64,000 nucleotides of DNA from Oceanobacillus jordanicus (GTDB taxonomy: Bacteria; Bacillota; Bacilli; Bacillales; Amphibacillaceae), in the NCBI RefSeq assembly GCF_022095695.1, contig NZ_JAIFZM010000002.1, positions 62,001 through 126,000 of the forward strand. Reading direction: 5' to 3'. The position numbers were made by a program, and so were the translations under genes. Below the pieces are notes generated by a model. That model was not told the origin of the DNA and searched no databases. It worked only from the letters and a program-made list of their open reading frames with translations. Within the stretch, counting starts at the first letter, position 1. The number at the start of each line of letters is the position of its first letter. Below are positions 27,137-35,962 of this stretch, in pieces.

Positions 27137-29257
27137 GTGAACAAAATTTCAATCATTATACCTGTATATAACACTGAGGAATACTTAAAAGATTGCATCA
27201 CTTCTGTATTAAAACAAACGTATCAAAACCTAGAGGTTATCTTAGTTAATGATGGAAGTAATGAATCTTGTACTGCCTATCTTAAATCGTTACTCAAATT
27301 AGACGATAGGCTTCATCTTTATGAAATTGATAAAAGAGTGGGAACAGGGGCGGCTCGTAATTTCGGAATTGAGAAATCCACAGGGGACTTTCTTTACTTT
27401 TTAGATAGTGATGACTATCTTCCAGAGAAGACACTAGAGATCTTAGTAAATAATATAAAAGATCATAAACTAATCCGTGGCAGAATTAAAAAGACCAATT
27501 TTAGTAAAAGTATAGCTATAATATTAGAAGGTTTATTTAAGGTCAAATTATATAGTGATAAAAAATATAATTTATTAAAAAACAAATCTGTTTTAAATAC
27601 TTTAATAAGGAAAGATTTCGTCCTAAATGAAAAACTTAATTTTTCAGAGAAAAATAAGATATATTCAGATCTAAAATTTATAGTACCTGCTTTTCAAAAA
27701 GCAGAAGTAGTTCCATACCTTAAAGAAGCTATATATTTTAAAAGAAATAGAAATGATCCAGTTTTAAATCCTTCTTTAATTCAACTTGACAAAGAGTATA
27801 GAATAAAAGATTTCATCACAATGTATAATCATTTAAAAGATGAATACGAAGACGTAGAAGTAAATAATTATCTGGACGTACAGTTTTTGAATTTTTACAG
27901 AAAGACAATTGTTACTTATTTTAAAGAAAATAATGGTGTAGATCAGTTTTTTGATGATCTGTCAAGCAGTGTAGAAAAAATGGAACAAAATGTATTAAAT
28001 CGTTATGGGGTAATTTTGAGGAGAGAAATTAAGACGATACTAAAAGGGGATAAGAGGAAGTATAAAAAGATGAACTCTCTTCACCAATTATTAAGGGATA
28101 TAAAAGATGGTTTAAAGACAAGAAGGAAGTTTTTTGTTCTTTTATACAGAAGAGTATTTATGAGATTACCAATTAAAGAAAATGTAGTATTTTTTGAAAG
28201 TTTCCTTGGTAAATCTTATTCTGATAGCCCAAAATATATTTATGAGTATTTGTTAAATAATAATTTGGGCTATAAGTGTGTATGGAGTGTGAGAGAAACT
28301 AAGGATATTCCAGGAAATCCGATTCAAGTCAAGAGATTCAGTCTGCGTTATTTTTATTATCTAGCCAGGGCGAAATACTGGGTAAGTAACATTAGGTTGC
28401 CTAAGTCTTTGAATAAAAGAGAAGGTAATGTATATTTACAAACATGGCATGGAACACCTTTAAAGACACTAGTTCTAGACCAGAAAGATATATTTTCCGC
28501 TGATCCTAAATATAAAGAGAATTTTTATATACAATCTAGAAGATGGGATTACCTTAGTTCACCAAACCAGTATTCATCTGATATTTTTAGACGTGCTTTT
28601 AAGTTTGAGAAAGAAATGCTTGAATTTGGATATCCTAGAAACGATATTCTCTATCAAAAAAACAATGATAGTAATATAAAAGAAATGAAAGAGAAGTTAC
28701 AGATTCCTTTAAATAAAAAGGTTATACTCTATGCCCCAACCTGGCGTGATGATGAATTTTTCTCCAGGGGCAATTATAAGTTTACATTGAGATTAGAATT
28801 AGACAAAATGCAAGAAAATTTAAGTGACGATTATATTATCTTGTTAAGAACTCATTATCACATAGCAAATCGATTAGATGTTTCTGATTATCAAGGTTTT
28901 GTTTACGATTTTAGCGTCTATGATGATATTGCCGAACTTTATTTAGTCTCAGACATTTTAATAACTGATTATTCTTCGGTGTTCTTTGATTACGCCCATT
29001 TAAAAAGGCCAATATTGTTTTACACTTACGATATAGAGAAATACCGAGATCAATTAAGAGGTTTTTACTTTGACATGGAGCAAGAGGTACCTGGGCCTTT
29101 GCTAATGACAACGGACGAAGTTGTAAATGCAGTGGAAAATATTAATGAAGTCAGTAAAAAATATAGTGATAAATATGAGAACTTTTATAATAAGTATTGC
29201 TTATGGGATGATGGTCAGGCATCTGAGAAAACAGTAAAAGCTGTATTTCATAACTAA
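27137..29257 (+). CDS. tagF: Fusion of family 2 glycosyltransferase and CDP-glycerol glycerophosphotransferase (TagF-like)
   Basis: The 706-residue protein has an N-terminal GT2 domain (about 1-230) with SIIIPVYNTEEYL, VNDGS, GAARNFGIEKS and the metal-site LDSDDYLPE. From about residue 345 a full Glyphos_transf domain follows: FFESFLGKSYSDSPKYIYEY, LQTWHGTPLKTL, GYPRNDILY, KKVILYAPTWRDDEF, ITDYSSVFFDYAHLKRP and a VPGPLL segment. The C-terminal half matches polymerising TagF enzymes; the GT2 half could add a sugar to the same chain. This two-domain plan is also seen for TagF-type proteins in other Firmicutes. The start is GTG after AAGGAG. A terminator separates it from the next polymerase gene. 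Confidence 0.88.
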   Translation: MNKISIIIPVYNTEEYLKDCITSVLKQTYQNLEVILVNDGSNESCTAYLKSLLKLDDRLHLYEIDKRVGTGAARNFGIEKSTGDFLYFLDSDDYLPEKTLEILVNNIKDHKLIRGRIKKTNFSKSIAIILEGLFKVKLYSDKKYNLLKNKSVLNTLIRKDFVLNEKLNFSEKNKIYSDLKFIVPAFQKAEVVPYLKEAIYFKRNRNDPVLNPSLIQLDKEYRIKDFITMYNHLKDEYEDVEVNNYLDVQFLNFYRKTIVTYFKENNGVDQFFDDLSSSVEKMEQNVLNRYGVILRREIKTILKGDKRKYKKMNSLHQLLRDIKDGLKTRRKFFVLLYRRVFMRLPIKENVVFFESFLGKSYSDSPKYIYEYLLNNNLGYKCVWSVRETKDIPGNPIQVKRFSLRYFYYLARAKYWVSNIRLPKSLNKREGNVYLQTWHGTPLKTLVLDQKDIFSADPKYKENFYIQSRRWDYLSSPNQYSSDIFRRAFKFEKEMLEFGYPRNDILYQKNNDSNIKEMKEKLQIPLNKKVILYAPTWRDDEFFSRGNYKFTLRLELDKMQENLSDDYIILLRTHYHIANRLDVSDYQGFVYDFSVYDDIAELYLVSDILITDYSSVFFDYAHLKRPILFYTYDIEKYRDQLRGFYFDMEQEVPGPLLMTTDEVVNAVENINEVSKKYSDKYENFYNKYCLWDDGQASEKTVKAVFHN

Positions 29258-29277
29258 GAATTACTTAAATAAACTTT

Positions 29278-29309
29278 AAACATGGATTCAAGAGAGATCC
29301 ATGTTTTTC
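29278..29309 (+). terminator. Intrinsic terminator after the GT2-TagF fusion
   Basis: AAACATGGAT pairs with ATCCATGTTT across a purine-rich loop, followed by T-rich sequence. Confidence 0.75.
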
Positions 29310-29378
29310 TTTCTCAGATTCCAAATAAAGTGATATATTGAGTATATATGTTCTTAGTTTTACTTGAGGTGAGTTGAT

Positions 29379-30590
29379 TTGAATATAAATAAAATAATAA
29401 AAAAAACAAAGAAAAGTAAATACATTCAATATTGCTTAAAATTATTGTTTTATATTGTAGGGAAAATACCTAGTCGTAAAAATACAATTATATTTGAAAG
29501 TTTTTTTGGGAAACAATACAGTGATAACCCAAAGGCGATTTATGAGTATATAAAAAAAGAGTATCCCGACTATAAATTGTATTGGAGTATTGATCGAAAT
29601 TACTACAGTAATTTTAAACATCAGAATTTGAATTACGCCTTTCGTTTTAGTTTTAAGTGGATATTTTTAATGGCTACTTCTCGTTATTGGGTAGTGAATT
29701 GTAGATTACCTTTATGGATACCTAAACCAAGAGACACGATTTATATTCAGACATGGCATGGCACACCTTTAAAGAAATTAGGTATTGATATCGAAGAGGT
29801 GCGGATGCCGGGTACTGATACAGTTACTTACAAGAAAAATTTCCTTTATGAATCGAATAAGTGGGATTATTTAATCTCAGCAAATTCATATTCTACAGAA
29901 ATTTTCAAACGTTCTTTTGGGTTCGATAACACTGTTCTTGAAAGTGGCTATCCTAGAAATGACTTTTTGTATACCCACAATAATAAGCAGAACATAGAAG
30001 AGATTAAAAGCAAATTAAACTTGCCGAAGGGAAAAAAAGTTATATTATATGCCCCTACTTGGAGAGATAATGATTATTATGGTAAGGGAAAGTATAAATT
30101 TTCCCTGAAATTAGATTTAAATACACTAAAAAAAGAATTAGGAGACGAATATATTGTATTACTTAGAATGCATTATCTAGTAGCTGAGAACTTTGAATTG
30201 AATGAGTTTAAAGGCTTCGTCTATGAACTTTCTACTTATAATGATATAAATGAGTTATATTTGATATCCGATGTATTAATCACAGATTATTCTTCTGTTT
30301 TCTTCGACTATGCCAATTTGCAAAGGCCAATACTCTTTTTTACTTATGATATTGAGGAATATAGGGAAGAACTTAGAGGATTTTATTTCGATTTGGAAAA
30401 GCAGGCACCAGGTCCCCTTTTAGAAAACAATGAACAGATACGGAAATATTTAAAGAGAATTAGTGAAGGCAGCTACCAACTTCCCTCTTCTTTCAAGGTT
30501 TTTTACAATAAATATTGCTATTTGGAAGATGGTGGAGCAACTAAGCGAGTAGTTACAAATTTATTAGACCAGAAAGATAATCATTCATAA
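29379..30590 (+). CDS. CDP-glycerol glycerophosphotransferase (TagF-like)
   Basis: The 403-residue protein closely parallels the C-terminal half of the fusion just upstream: FESFFGKQYSDNPKAIYEY, IQTWHGTPLKKLG, GYPRNDFLY, KKVILYAPTWRDNDY, ITDYSSVFFDYANLQRP and a APGPLL segment. Sequence and order suggest duplication of that domain. It starts with TTG at 29379 behind GAGGTGAG. It should extend a polyglycerol phosphate chain from CDP-glycerol at the inner membrane face. Division of labour with the fusion protein (primer versus polymerase) is unknown. Confidence 0.9.
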   Translation: MNINKIIKKTKKSKYIQYCLKLLFYIVGKIPSRKNTIIFESFFGKQYSDNPKAIYEYIKKEYPDYKLYWSIDRNYYSNFKHQNLNYAFRFSFKWIFLMATSRYWVVNCRLPLWIPKPRDTIYIQTWHGTPLKKLGIDIEEVRMPGTDTVTYKKNFLYESNKWDYLISANSYSTEIFKRSFGFDNTVLESGYPRNDFLYTHNNKQNIEEIKSKLNLPKGKKVILYAPTWRDNDYYGKGKYKFSLKLDLNTLKKELGDEYIVLLRMHYLVAENFELNEFKGFVYELSTYNDINELYLISDVLITDYSSVFFDYANLQRPILFFTYDIEEYREELRGFYFDLEKQAPGPLLENNEQIRKYLKRISEGSYQLPSSFKVFYNKYCYLEDGGATKRVVTNLLDQKDNHS

Positions 30591-30625
30591 AGTATCAGAT
30601 TCGGCATCTTTTGGAGGTAAAAAGA

Positions 30626-32143
30626 ATGAAAAAAATAACCCCTGTCATTATGGTTAGGTCTTTAAATGTTAAACGAGGAGGAGTGACAAAAGCGTCGGTA
30701 AAAAGAGCTAACGTATTAGCAAAAGAGCATAAAGAAGTAATAATTGTCACTTTTTTATTCCAACAGAATTACAAAAAAATAATACAAGAGTTCTACGATA
30801 AAAGTTTATTAGAAAAAAACGTGAGGGTTGTAAACTTTTTTGAGGATCTAAAACCAGTCAAAAAGCAATTAAAGATTTCCAGGAAACAAAAAAAATTGCA
30901 TTTTGTTGATGAAAAAGGGTTTATTAAATTTCCTGTCAAAAAAAAGGGGAAAGAATTATGCTATAGGTATTATAAAGATGGTCTATATTTGAAATATAAA
31001 AGTTTTAATGAGGATGGTTCTATAAAATTCATTGATTATATGGACGCAAGCAGACATAGAATACGCAGGGAAGAATTTGATGAACATGGAATCCTAGTAC
31101 GTACTCGCCAAATGGATAGAAACACTAATAAACCCCGATTAGATCAATATTTTGATTACAAAGGAAATTGTTACTTAAGTGTGCATGTTAATCCGAGTAC
31201 AGGGAAAGAAGGAAGAGCTGCTAGATTTGTTACAAATCCACAGGAATATGAAAAATTACATAACCTTCAACAAGAATGGTTTAATACGTTTTTGCAAGGA
31301 ATTAATTATCCGGTAATTACTTGTGAACTTCGGGGCTTACACAAAATCTTGCGTGAAGTTAAACATGATAAGGCCAAAAAGATTGAAGTGGTGCATACAA
31401 ATCATCTAAAAGCCCCCTTTAACGATAAAAAAAGGATTAAGGAAAGTTATAAGGAACTTTTTCAACATGCTGATGAGTTAGATAAAGTTGTTTTTTTGAC
31501 AAACGAACAAAAAGAAGATGTAGAGTCAGTTTATGGTCAACGCAAAAATTTTACAGTCATACCGCATTCGTGTCAGGTAGACAGTGAAAGCGTGGGTGAA
31601 AGTAATGACTATAATCCTAAACTAGCGGTAACTTTAGCTCGTTATCACGAGGACAAAAGGTTGGATGAGGCGATTCAAGCTTTTAAATATGTAGTCGAAA
31701 AAATCCCGGATGCTAAGTACTATATATATGGTAATGGGCCACTAGAAGAGTACCTTCAAAACTTAATAGAAAAGCTTAATTTGCAGAAAAATGTATTTTT
31801 AAAAGGTTATACTGACACACCAAAGGATATATATATAAAGGCTGCTTGCTCTATCTTGACCTCTAAGCAGGAAGGATTTGCAATGGTGATTACGGAAAGT
31901 ATGGCTGTAGGCACACCTGTTATAGCGTATAATATAAAATATGGACCTGAGGATATAATTAATAATGAAATTAATGGTTGCTTAGTAGAACAAGGTGACA
32001 AGCAAGCACTTGCGAATAGAATAATTAAGGTGATGGAAGAGAAAGGTTATCGTAACAAATTATCCTTAAACACTGCTATAACTAGAGAAAGATTTAGTGA
32101 GGATAAGTTTGAAAAGAGTTGGTTGGATGAAATGAAACCTTAA
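30626..32143 (+). CDS. tagE: Poly(glycerol-phosphate) alpha-glucosyltransferase-like GT4 protein (TagE/TarM type)
   Basis: The 505-residue protein has a GT-B fold. Between the halves of the N-terminal domain is a beta-rich insert (about residues 85-205, KGFIKFPVKKKGKEL through LDQYFDYKGN), as in TagE/TarM-type enzymes. The C-terminal part has TLARYHEDKRLDEAI, YYIYGNGPLEEYL and EGFAMVITESMAVGTPVIAY with the GT4 E-x7-E motif. It should put a hexose on the teichoic acid backbone from a UDP-sugar in the cytosol. A TTG at 30611 would add five residues but lies inside the GGAGG site, so 30626 is taken. It lies just before the export genes. Confidence 0.87.
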   Translation: MKKITPVIMVRSLNVKRGGVTKASVKRANVLAKEHKEVIIVTFLFQQNYKKIIQEFYDKSLLEKNVRVVNFFEDLKPVKKQLKISRKQKKLHFVDEKGFIKFPVKKKGKELCYRYYKDGLYLKYKSFNEDGSIKFIDYMDASRHRIRREEFDEHGILVRTRQMDRNTNKPRLDQYFDYKGNCYLSVHVNPSTGKEGRAARFVTNPQEYEKLHNLQQEWFNTFLQGINYPVITCELRGLHKILREVKHDKAKKIEVVHTNHLKAPFNDKKRIKESYKELFQHADELDKVVFLTNEQKEDVESVYGQRKNFTVIPHSCQVDSESVGESNDYNPKLAVTLARYHEDKRLDEAIQAFKYVVEKIPDAKYYIYGNGPLEEYLQNLIEKLNLQKNVFLKGYTDTPKDIYIKAACSILTSKQEGFAMVITESMAVGTPVIAYNIKYGPEDIINNEINGCLVEQGDKQALANRIIKVMEEKGYRNKLSLNTAITRERFSEDKFEKSWLDEMKP

Positions 32144-32179
32144 TGGCTTAACCTAAAGTCCGACTGGAAAGGATATACT

Positions 32180-33007
32180 ATGAAATCAGCAATAAAGGTT
32201 GCTCAAGAACAATTAGAGAATTTTTATTTGATTAGAAGGCTCTCTATATACGAATTAAAAAGCAAAAACAAAAATAACTATTTAGGTATCCTTTGGGAAT
32301 TTTTAAACCCTTCTATACAAATAGTTATCTATTGGTTTGTTTTTTCAGCTATAAGGAAAAAAAATCCAATTGAATTAGTTGACGGCCAACAAATTGAGTT
32401 TTTCAGTTGGTTACTAGCAGCATTCTTTTTATGGATCTTTTTTTATCAGGCTACAATTCAGGGTTCTAAGTCCATCTATACACGTCTTAGGATGCTTTCT
32501 AAAATGAACTTCCCTATGAGCATAATCCCAGGCTATGTTATTTTTTCTCAGTTTTATGTACACGTTATTATGCTTGCTATCGCAATCATAATATTGAATA
32601 TAAACGGGCATTTTATATCAATTTATTACTTGCAATTGATTTACTATATGTTAGCGGCGTTTTGTTTGATCTTTTCTCTATCACTTATAACGTCAACATT
32701 GTCAACAATTGTTAGAGATATCCACATGCTTTTAAATTCAACGTTGAGGATGCTTTTGTATTTGTCGGGGGTCTTGTGGCCACTAGCTATTTTAGTAGGC
32801 CAATATGAAGTAATTATGAAGATATTAAAACTTAATCCACTTTATTACTTGGTTGAAGGTTATCGTGCAGCACTATTTGGTACAGAATGGCATTTTATTA
32901 TAGAATGGGAATACAGTTTAGTTTTCTGGTGTATTGTGATCGTGCTTTTCCTAGTAGGTTCTACGTTACATGTAAAGTTCCGTAGACATTTTATAGATTA
33001 TATATAA
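32180..33007 (+). CDS. tagG: Teichoic acid ABC exporter, permease subunit
   Basis: The 275-residue ABC-2 type permease has an N-terminal amphipathic stretch (RRLSIYELKSKNKNNYLGIL) and six hydrophobic segments, with NPLYYLVEGYRAALFG near the end, as in TagG/Wzm. With TagH it flips the undecaprenyl-PP-linked teichoic acid polymer across the membrane. TagH follows 14 bases later. An AAAGGATATACT ribosome site precedes the ATG. Confidence 0.92.
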   Translation: MKSAIKVAQEQLENFYLIRRLSIYELKSKNKNNYLGILWEFLNPSIQIVIYWFVFSAIRKKNPIELVDGQQIEFFSWLLAAFFLWIFFYQATIQGSKSIYTRLRMLSKMNFPMSIIPGYVIFSQFYVHVIMLAIAIIILNINGHFISIYYLQLIYYMLAAFCLIFSLSLITSTLSTIVRDIHMLLNSTLRMLLYLSGVLWPLAILVGQYEVIMKILKLNPLYYLVEGYRAALFGTEWHFIIEWEYSLVFWCIVIVLFLVGSTLHVKFRRHFIDYI

Positions 33008-33021
33008 AGGTTTGTGATGAT

Positions 33022-34359
33022 ATGGAAAAAGCAATTATAGCTAAAAACATCCAAAAGAAATATAAATTGTATAATGGCTCAAAAGAACGGTTGTTAGATT
33101 TGTTGACTCCAAAGAGCTATGGGGAAGACTTCTATGCTTTGACAGATGTTAACTTTCAGGCAGATAAGGGAGACATTGTAGGATTTATTGGAGTGAATGG
33201 CTCAGGTAAATCTACACTTTCTAATATTATTGCGGGGGTAGTTCCAGAAACTTCTGGAACTTTAGAGGTAAATGGTCAGGCATCCTTAATAGCAGTGTCT
33301 TCTGGATTGAAGAATGACCTGTCAGGACGAGATAATATTGAATTAAAGTTGCTTATGCTTGGGTTTAATAAAGAAGAAATCAAAGCGTTAGAACCAGATA
33401 TTATTGAGTTCTCAGAGTTAGGGAAATTTATCGACCAACCCGTCAAATCCTATTCAAGCGGTATGAAATCGAGGCTTGGATTCGCTATTTCCGTTACAGT
33501 AGATCCAGATATATTAATTATTGATGAGGCATTGTCTGTAGGGGATAAAGCCTTCGCAGAGAAAAGCTTGAACAAGATGAAAGAATTTAAAGAGCAAGGG
33601 AAAACGATGATATTTGTAAGTCATTCCATTGGCCAAATGAAAAAGTTTTGCGAAAAAATTCTATGGCTAGAATTTGGAATGGTAAAGGAATATGGTTCGG
33701 TTAAAGAGGTTATTCCTAAATACGAAGCTTTTTTAAAGCGTTGGCAAAAGATGTCAAAGGAAGAAAGAGAAATATATCGGAACTTTGAGTTAGACCTAGA
33801 TCCCAAAAAAGTAACAAGAGAAGAGGAAAGTGATCTTGTTCAAGCTATAATAGATGAAGACCATCCCTTCGATAAAGAAGCCAAGTATAGTGAAAATCTT
33901 GTTAGTAAGATGGGGCATATTAAATCCAATTCCAGTTATATTTATTCTAATCTAAAGGGAAGTAGTAAAAAGATCCCTTCTGATTCATATCATAACCTTG
34001 TATATTATATTAAAAAGGAAGCAAGTGTTAATAATGAGTTATATTTTCTATTAAGTGAACAGCCAAGTGCTTCAACAGGCACAGTTGGCTGGATGAAATC
34101 CCCGGATGTATCTAGCCATAATGAAGTGCTTATAGATGAAGACGCAAAACAGTTTCTAATAAAAGGAACTGGCGAAGCATATAATCGACCATGGGGTGGG
34201 AAGAAAAATCTTATTTATGATGATCTAGAACAGTTTAAGAACACTGATTTTAATGTGAATAAGACGGTTAAGATTGGTAAAAACCTTTGGTACTATGGGG
34301 CGCTTGAAGAAAAAAGTGCTTGGATTCATCATAGCCACTTACAAGAGAAGAAAGACTAA
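33022..34359 (+). CDS. tagH: Teichoic acid ABC exporter, ATPase subunit with a C-terminal GW module
   Basis: The 445-residue protein has an ABC domain (about 1-245): Walker A GVNGSGKST, signature SYSSGMKSRLGF, Walker B ILIIDEALSVGD, and the switch His in FVSHS. A charged linker (about 246-292) follows, then one complete GW double module (about 294-441) with LVSKMGHIKS, GTVGWMKSPDVSSH, RPWGGKKNLIYDDL and LWYYGALEEKSAWIHHSHL. The last matches position for position the modules of the secreted autolysins at 20157 and 23430. No membrane helix separates the domains, so the GW module should be cytosolic. TagH of some bacilli carries C-terminal extensions (family knowledge); a GW module here may sense the polymer before export (inference). 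Confidence 0.92.
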   Translation: MEKAIIAKNIQKKYKLYNGSKERLLDLLTPKSYGEDFYALTDVNFQADKGDIVGFIGVNGSGKSTLSNIIAGVVPETSGTLEVNGQASLIAVSSGLKNDLSGRDNIELKLLMLGFNKEEIKALEPDIIEFSELGKFIDQPVKSYSSGMKSRLGFAISVTVDPDILIIDEALSVGDKAFAEKSLNKMKEFKEQGKTMIFVSHSIGQMKKFCEKILWLEFGMVKEYGSVKEVIPKYEAFLKRWQKMSKEEREIYRNFELDLDPKKVTREEESDLVQAIIDEDHPFDKEAKYSENLVSKMGHIKSNSSYIYSNLKGSSKKIPSDSYHNLVYYIKKEASVNNELYFLLSEQPSASTGTVGWMKSPDVSSHNEVLIDEDAKQFLIKGTGEAYNRPWGGKKNLIYDDLEQFKNTDFNVNKTVKIGKNLWYYGALEEKSAWIHHSHLQEKKD

Positions 34360-34372
34360 ATTATTCATATTT

Positions 34373-34405
34373 AAAAACGCGAGGTTAGCATCCCGCGTTT
34401 TTTTA
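34373..34405 (+). terminator. Intrinsic terminator after tagH
   Basis: AAAACGCG pairs with CGCGTTTT around a 12-base loop and runs into T7. Confidence 0.85.
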
Positions 34406-34472
34406 TTTTTAGATGTCGAAAAATTCTTTATATATTCGACGTTATCCGACAAACAATAGGCCGACTTACCGT

Positions 34473-34494
34473 TATAATGTAAATTAAACGTAAA
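34473..34494 (+). promoter_or_regulatory. TATAAT -10 overlapped by a WalR-type box upstream of the tarI-like operon
   Basis: TATAAT at 34473-34478 is followed directly by TGTAAA, five bases, CGTAAA (34478-34494), a WalR-type site with one mismatch. Lying on the -10/+1 region, it would suit repression. No good -35 is present. Confidence 0.4.
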
Positions 34495-34513
34495 TTTTTT
34501 TAGGAGGAAAGTC

Positions 34514-35200
34514 ATGGGTGAATACAGTCTGGTGTTATTGTCAGGTGGCGTAGGTAAGAGAATGAAATTAGATATGCCAAAGCAGTTTTTACTTCTTGCT
34601 GGTAAACCGCTCTTTGTGCACGTGTTGGAGAAGGTAGATAGGTTACAAGTAGTAAAAGAGATTATCATGCCATGCCCATCCGAGTTTATTGAGAAGACCG
34701 TAGAGATCATTAATAAATATGGTTTTACAACACCAATAAAATGTGTTGAAGGCGGAGGGACTAGACAGGAATCCGTATTCAAGGGATTGCAAGCAGCTGA
34801 TTACGATAATGTTATCATTCATGAATCGGTGCGCCCATTCGTTTCTGAGAAAGATTTTATGAGATTAATTGAAACAAGTAATGAAAACGCTATCTTTGGA
34901 TTGGACATTCCTTTTACAGTCTTACGGGGAGGCGAGGTTGTGGAAGGTAATTTGGAGCGAGATGAGCTGCTGAATGTGCAATTACCCCACAAGTTCAATG
35001 CCAAAAAGCTACTGTACGCACATCAATGTGCTATTGAGGATGGATTAAATTTTACAGAGGATGCAAGTCTTTATTTTCATTACTTCCGCTCAGACATAGC
35101 TGTATTGCCAGGTTCGGAATATAACATTAAAATTACGAAACCAATTGATCGTATTCTTGCCGAGGCCATTTATAAAGAAACTATATTATTGGGGGACTAA
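34514..35200 (+). CDS. IspD/TarI-family cytidylyltransferase, probable polyol-5-phosphate cytidylyltransferase
   Basis: The 228-residue protein has the family N-terminus (LLSGGVGKRMKLDMPKQF: CTP-binding GGxGxR and the PKQ Lys), EGGGTRQESVFKGL and VIIHESVRPFV. IspD acts in isoprenoid synthesis and TarI makes CDP-ribitol. Here the partner is an SDR reductase followed by two CDP-polyol phosphotransferases, which argues for a wall-polymer role. IspD + SDR is the domain pair fused in CDP-ribitol synthases such as Bcs1/Acs1 of Haemophilus (family knowledge), so these may be the split form. AGGAGG precedes the start. Confidence 0.82.
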   Translation: MGEYSLVLLSGGVGKRMKLDMPKQFLLLAGKPLFVHVLEKVDRLQVVKEIIMPCPSEFIEKTVEIINKYGFTTPIKCVEGGGTRQESVFKGLQAADYDNVIIHESVRPFVSEKDFMRLIETSNENAIFGLDIPFTVLRGGEVVEGNLERDELLNVQLPHKFNAKKLLYAHQCAIEDGLNFTEDASLYFHYFRSDIAVLPGSEYNIKITKPIDRILAEAIYKETILLGD

Positions 35201-35202
35201 AA

Positions 35203-35937
35203 ATGACAAAAACATGTATTATTACAGGTGCTAGTCGTGGTATTGGGAGAGCTATTGCAGTTTCACTGAGTTATGAAGAGGATGTTACTAATTTTATACT
35301 TATATCCAGGACGGAAACGGGACTAGAAGAAACAACCCTTTTAATGAATAGGGAGAAAAACACTCATTGTTATGCTTTAGATCTCGGAAACTATAGTGAA
35401 GTGCGCGAGATGATTGCCGAGATAGGTGAAAAATATGGTGCCATTGATATGTTAATCAATGTAGCTGGCTATGCTAACCCACAATCCTTATTAGAAACGT
35501 CTATTGAAGAGTGGGAAAAAACATATCAAGTTAATGTCCATTCCTTATTTAATATAACCAAAGAAGCAGTCAAATATATGAAACAGTCTGGTGGTAAAAT
35601 CCTTAACGTAGCATCCACTGCAGGTAGTTCTGCTCGTCCGGGTTGGTTGGCTTATGCTTCTTCAAAAGCGGCGCTTATAAGCATTTCTCAAACGTTATCG
35701 GAAGAGCTTGCAGGTTATGGTATCCTTGTTTATTGTATTTCTCCAGGTAGATGTGCTACGGAGTTAAGAAGAATCCTTGCTCCTGATGAGGACCCTTCAA
35801 CCATCATGCAACCAGAACATGTAGGAGAGGTCGTGCAACAGCTTCTTTCCGATAATGGGGTGTGCTTAGATGGGCAAAATATAGTAGTCAGGAAACAAGT
35901 ACAACAAGTGAAAAGTCCTTCCAAACAAACGAGTTAA
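35203..35937 (+). CDS. Short-chain dehydrogenase/reductase, candidate ribulose-5-phosphate reductase partner
   Basis: The 244-residue SDR has the NAD(P) motif TGASRGIGRAI, an NVAGYANP loop, the catalytic Ser in ILNVASTAGSS and YASSK with the Tyr-Lys pair. It starts two bases after the IspD-like gene. By analogy with the SDR half of Bcs1/Acs1 it may reduce ribulose-5-phosphate to ribitol-5-phosphate for CDP-ribitol formation. The usual Gram-positive enzyme for that step, TarJ, is a zinc medium-chain dehydrogenase, so this would be a different solution. The substrate is inferred only from context. Confidence 0.78.
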   Translation: MTKTCIITGASRGIGRAIAVSLSYEEDVTNFILISRTETGLEETTLLMNREKNTHCYALDLGNYSEVREMIAEIGEKYGAIDMLINVAGYANPQSLLETSIEEWEKTYQVNVHSLFNITKEAVKYMKQSGGKILNVASTAGSSARPGWLAYASSKAALISISQTLSEELAGYGILVYCISPGRCATELRRILAPDEDPSTIMQPEHVGEVVQQLLSDNGVCLDGQNIVVRKQVQQVKSPSKQTS

Positions 35938-35962
35938 TTACTGATAATAGAGGCGATACAAT

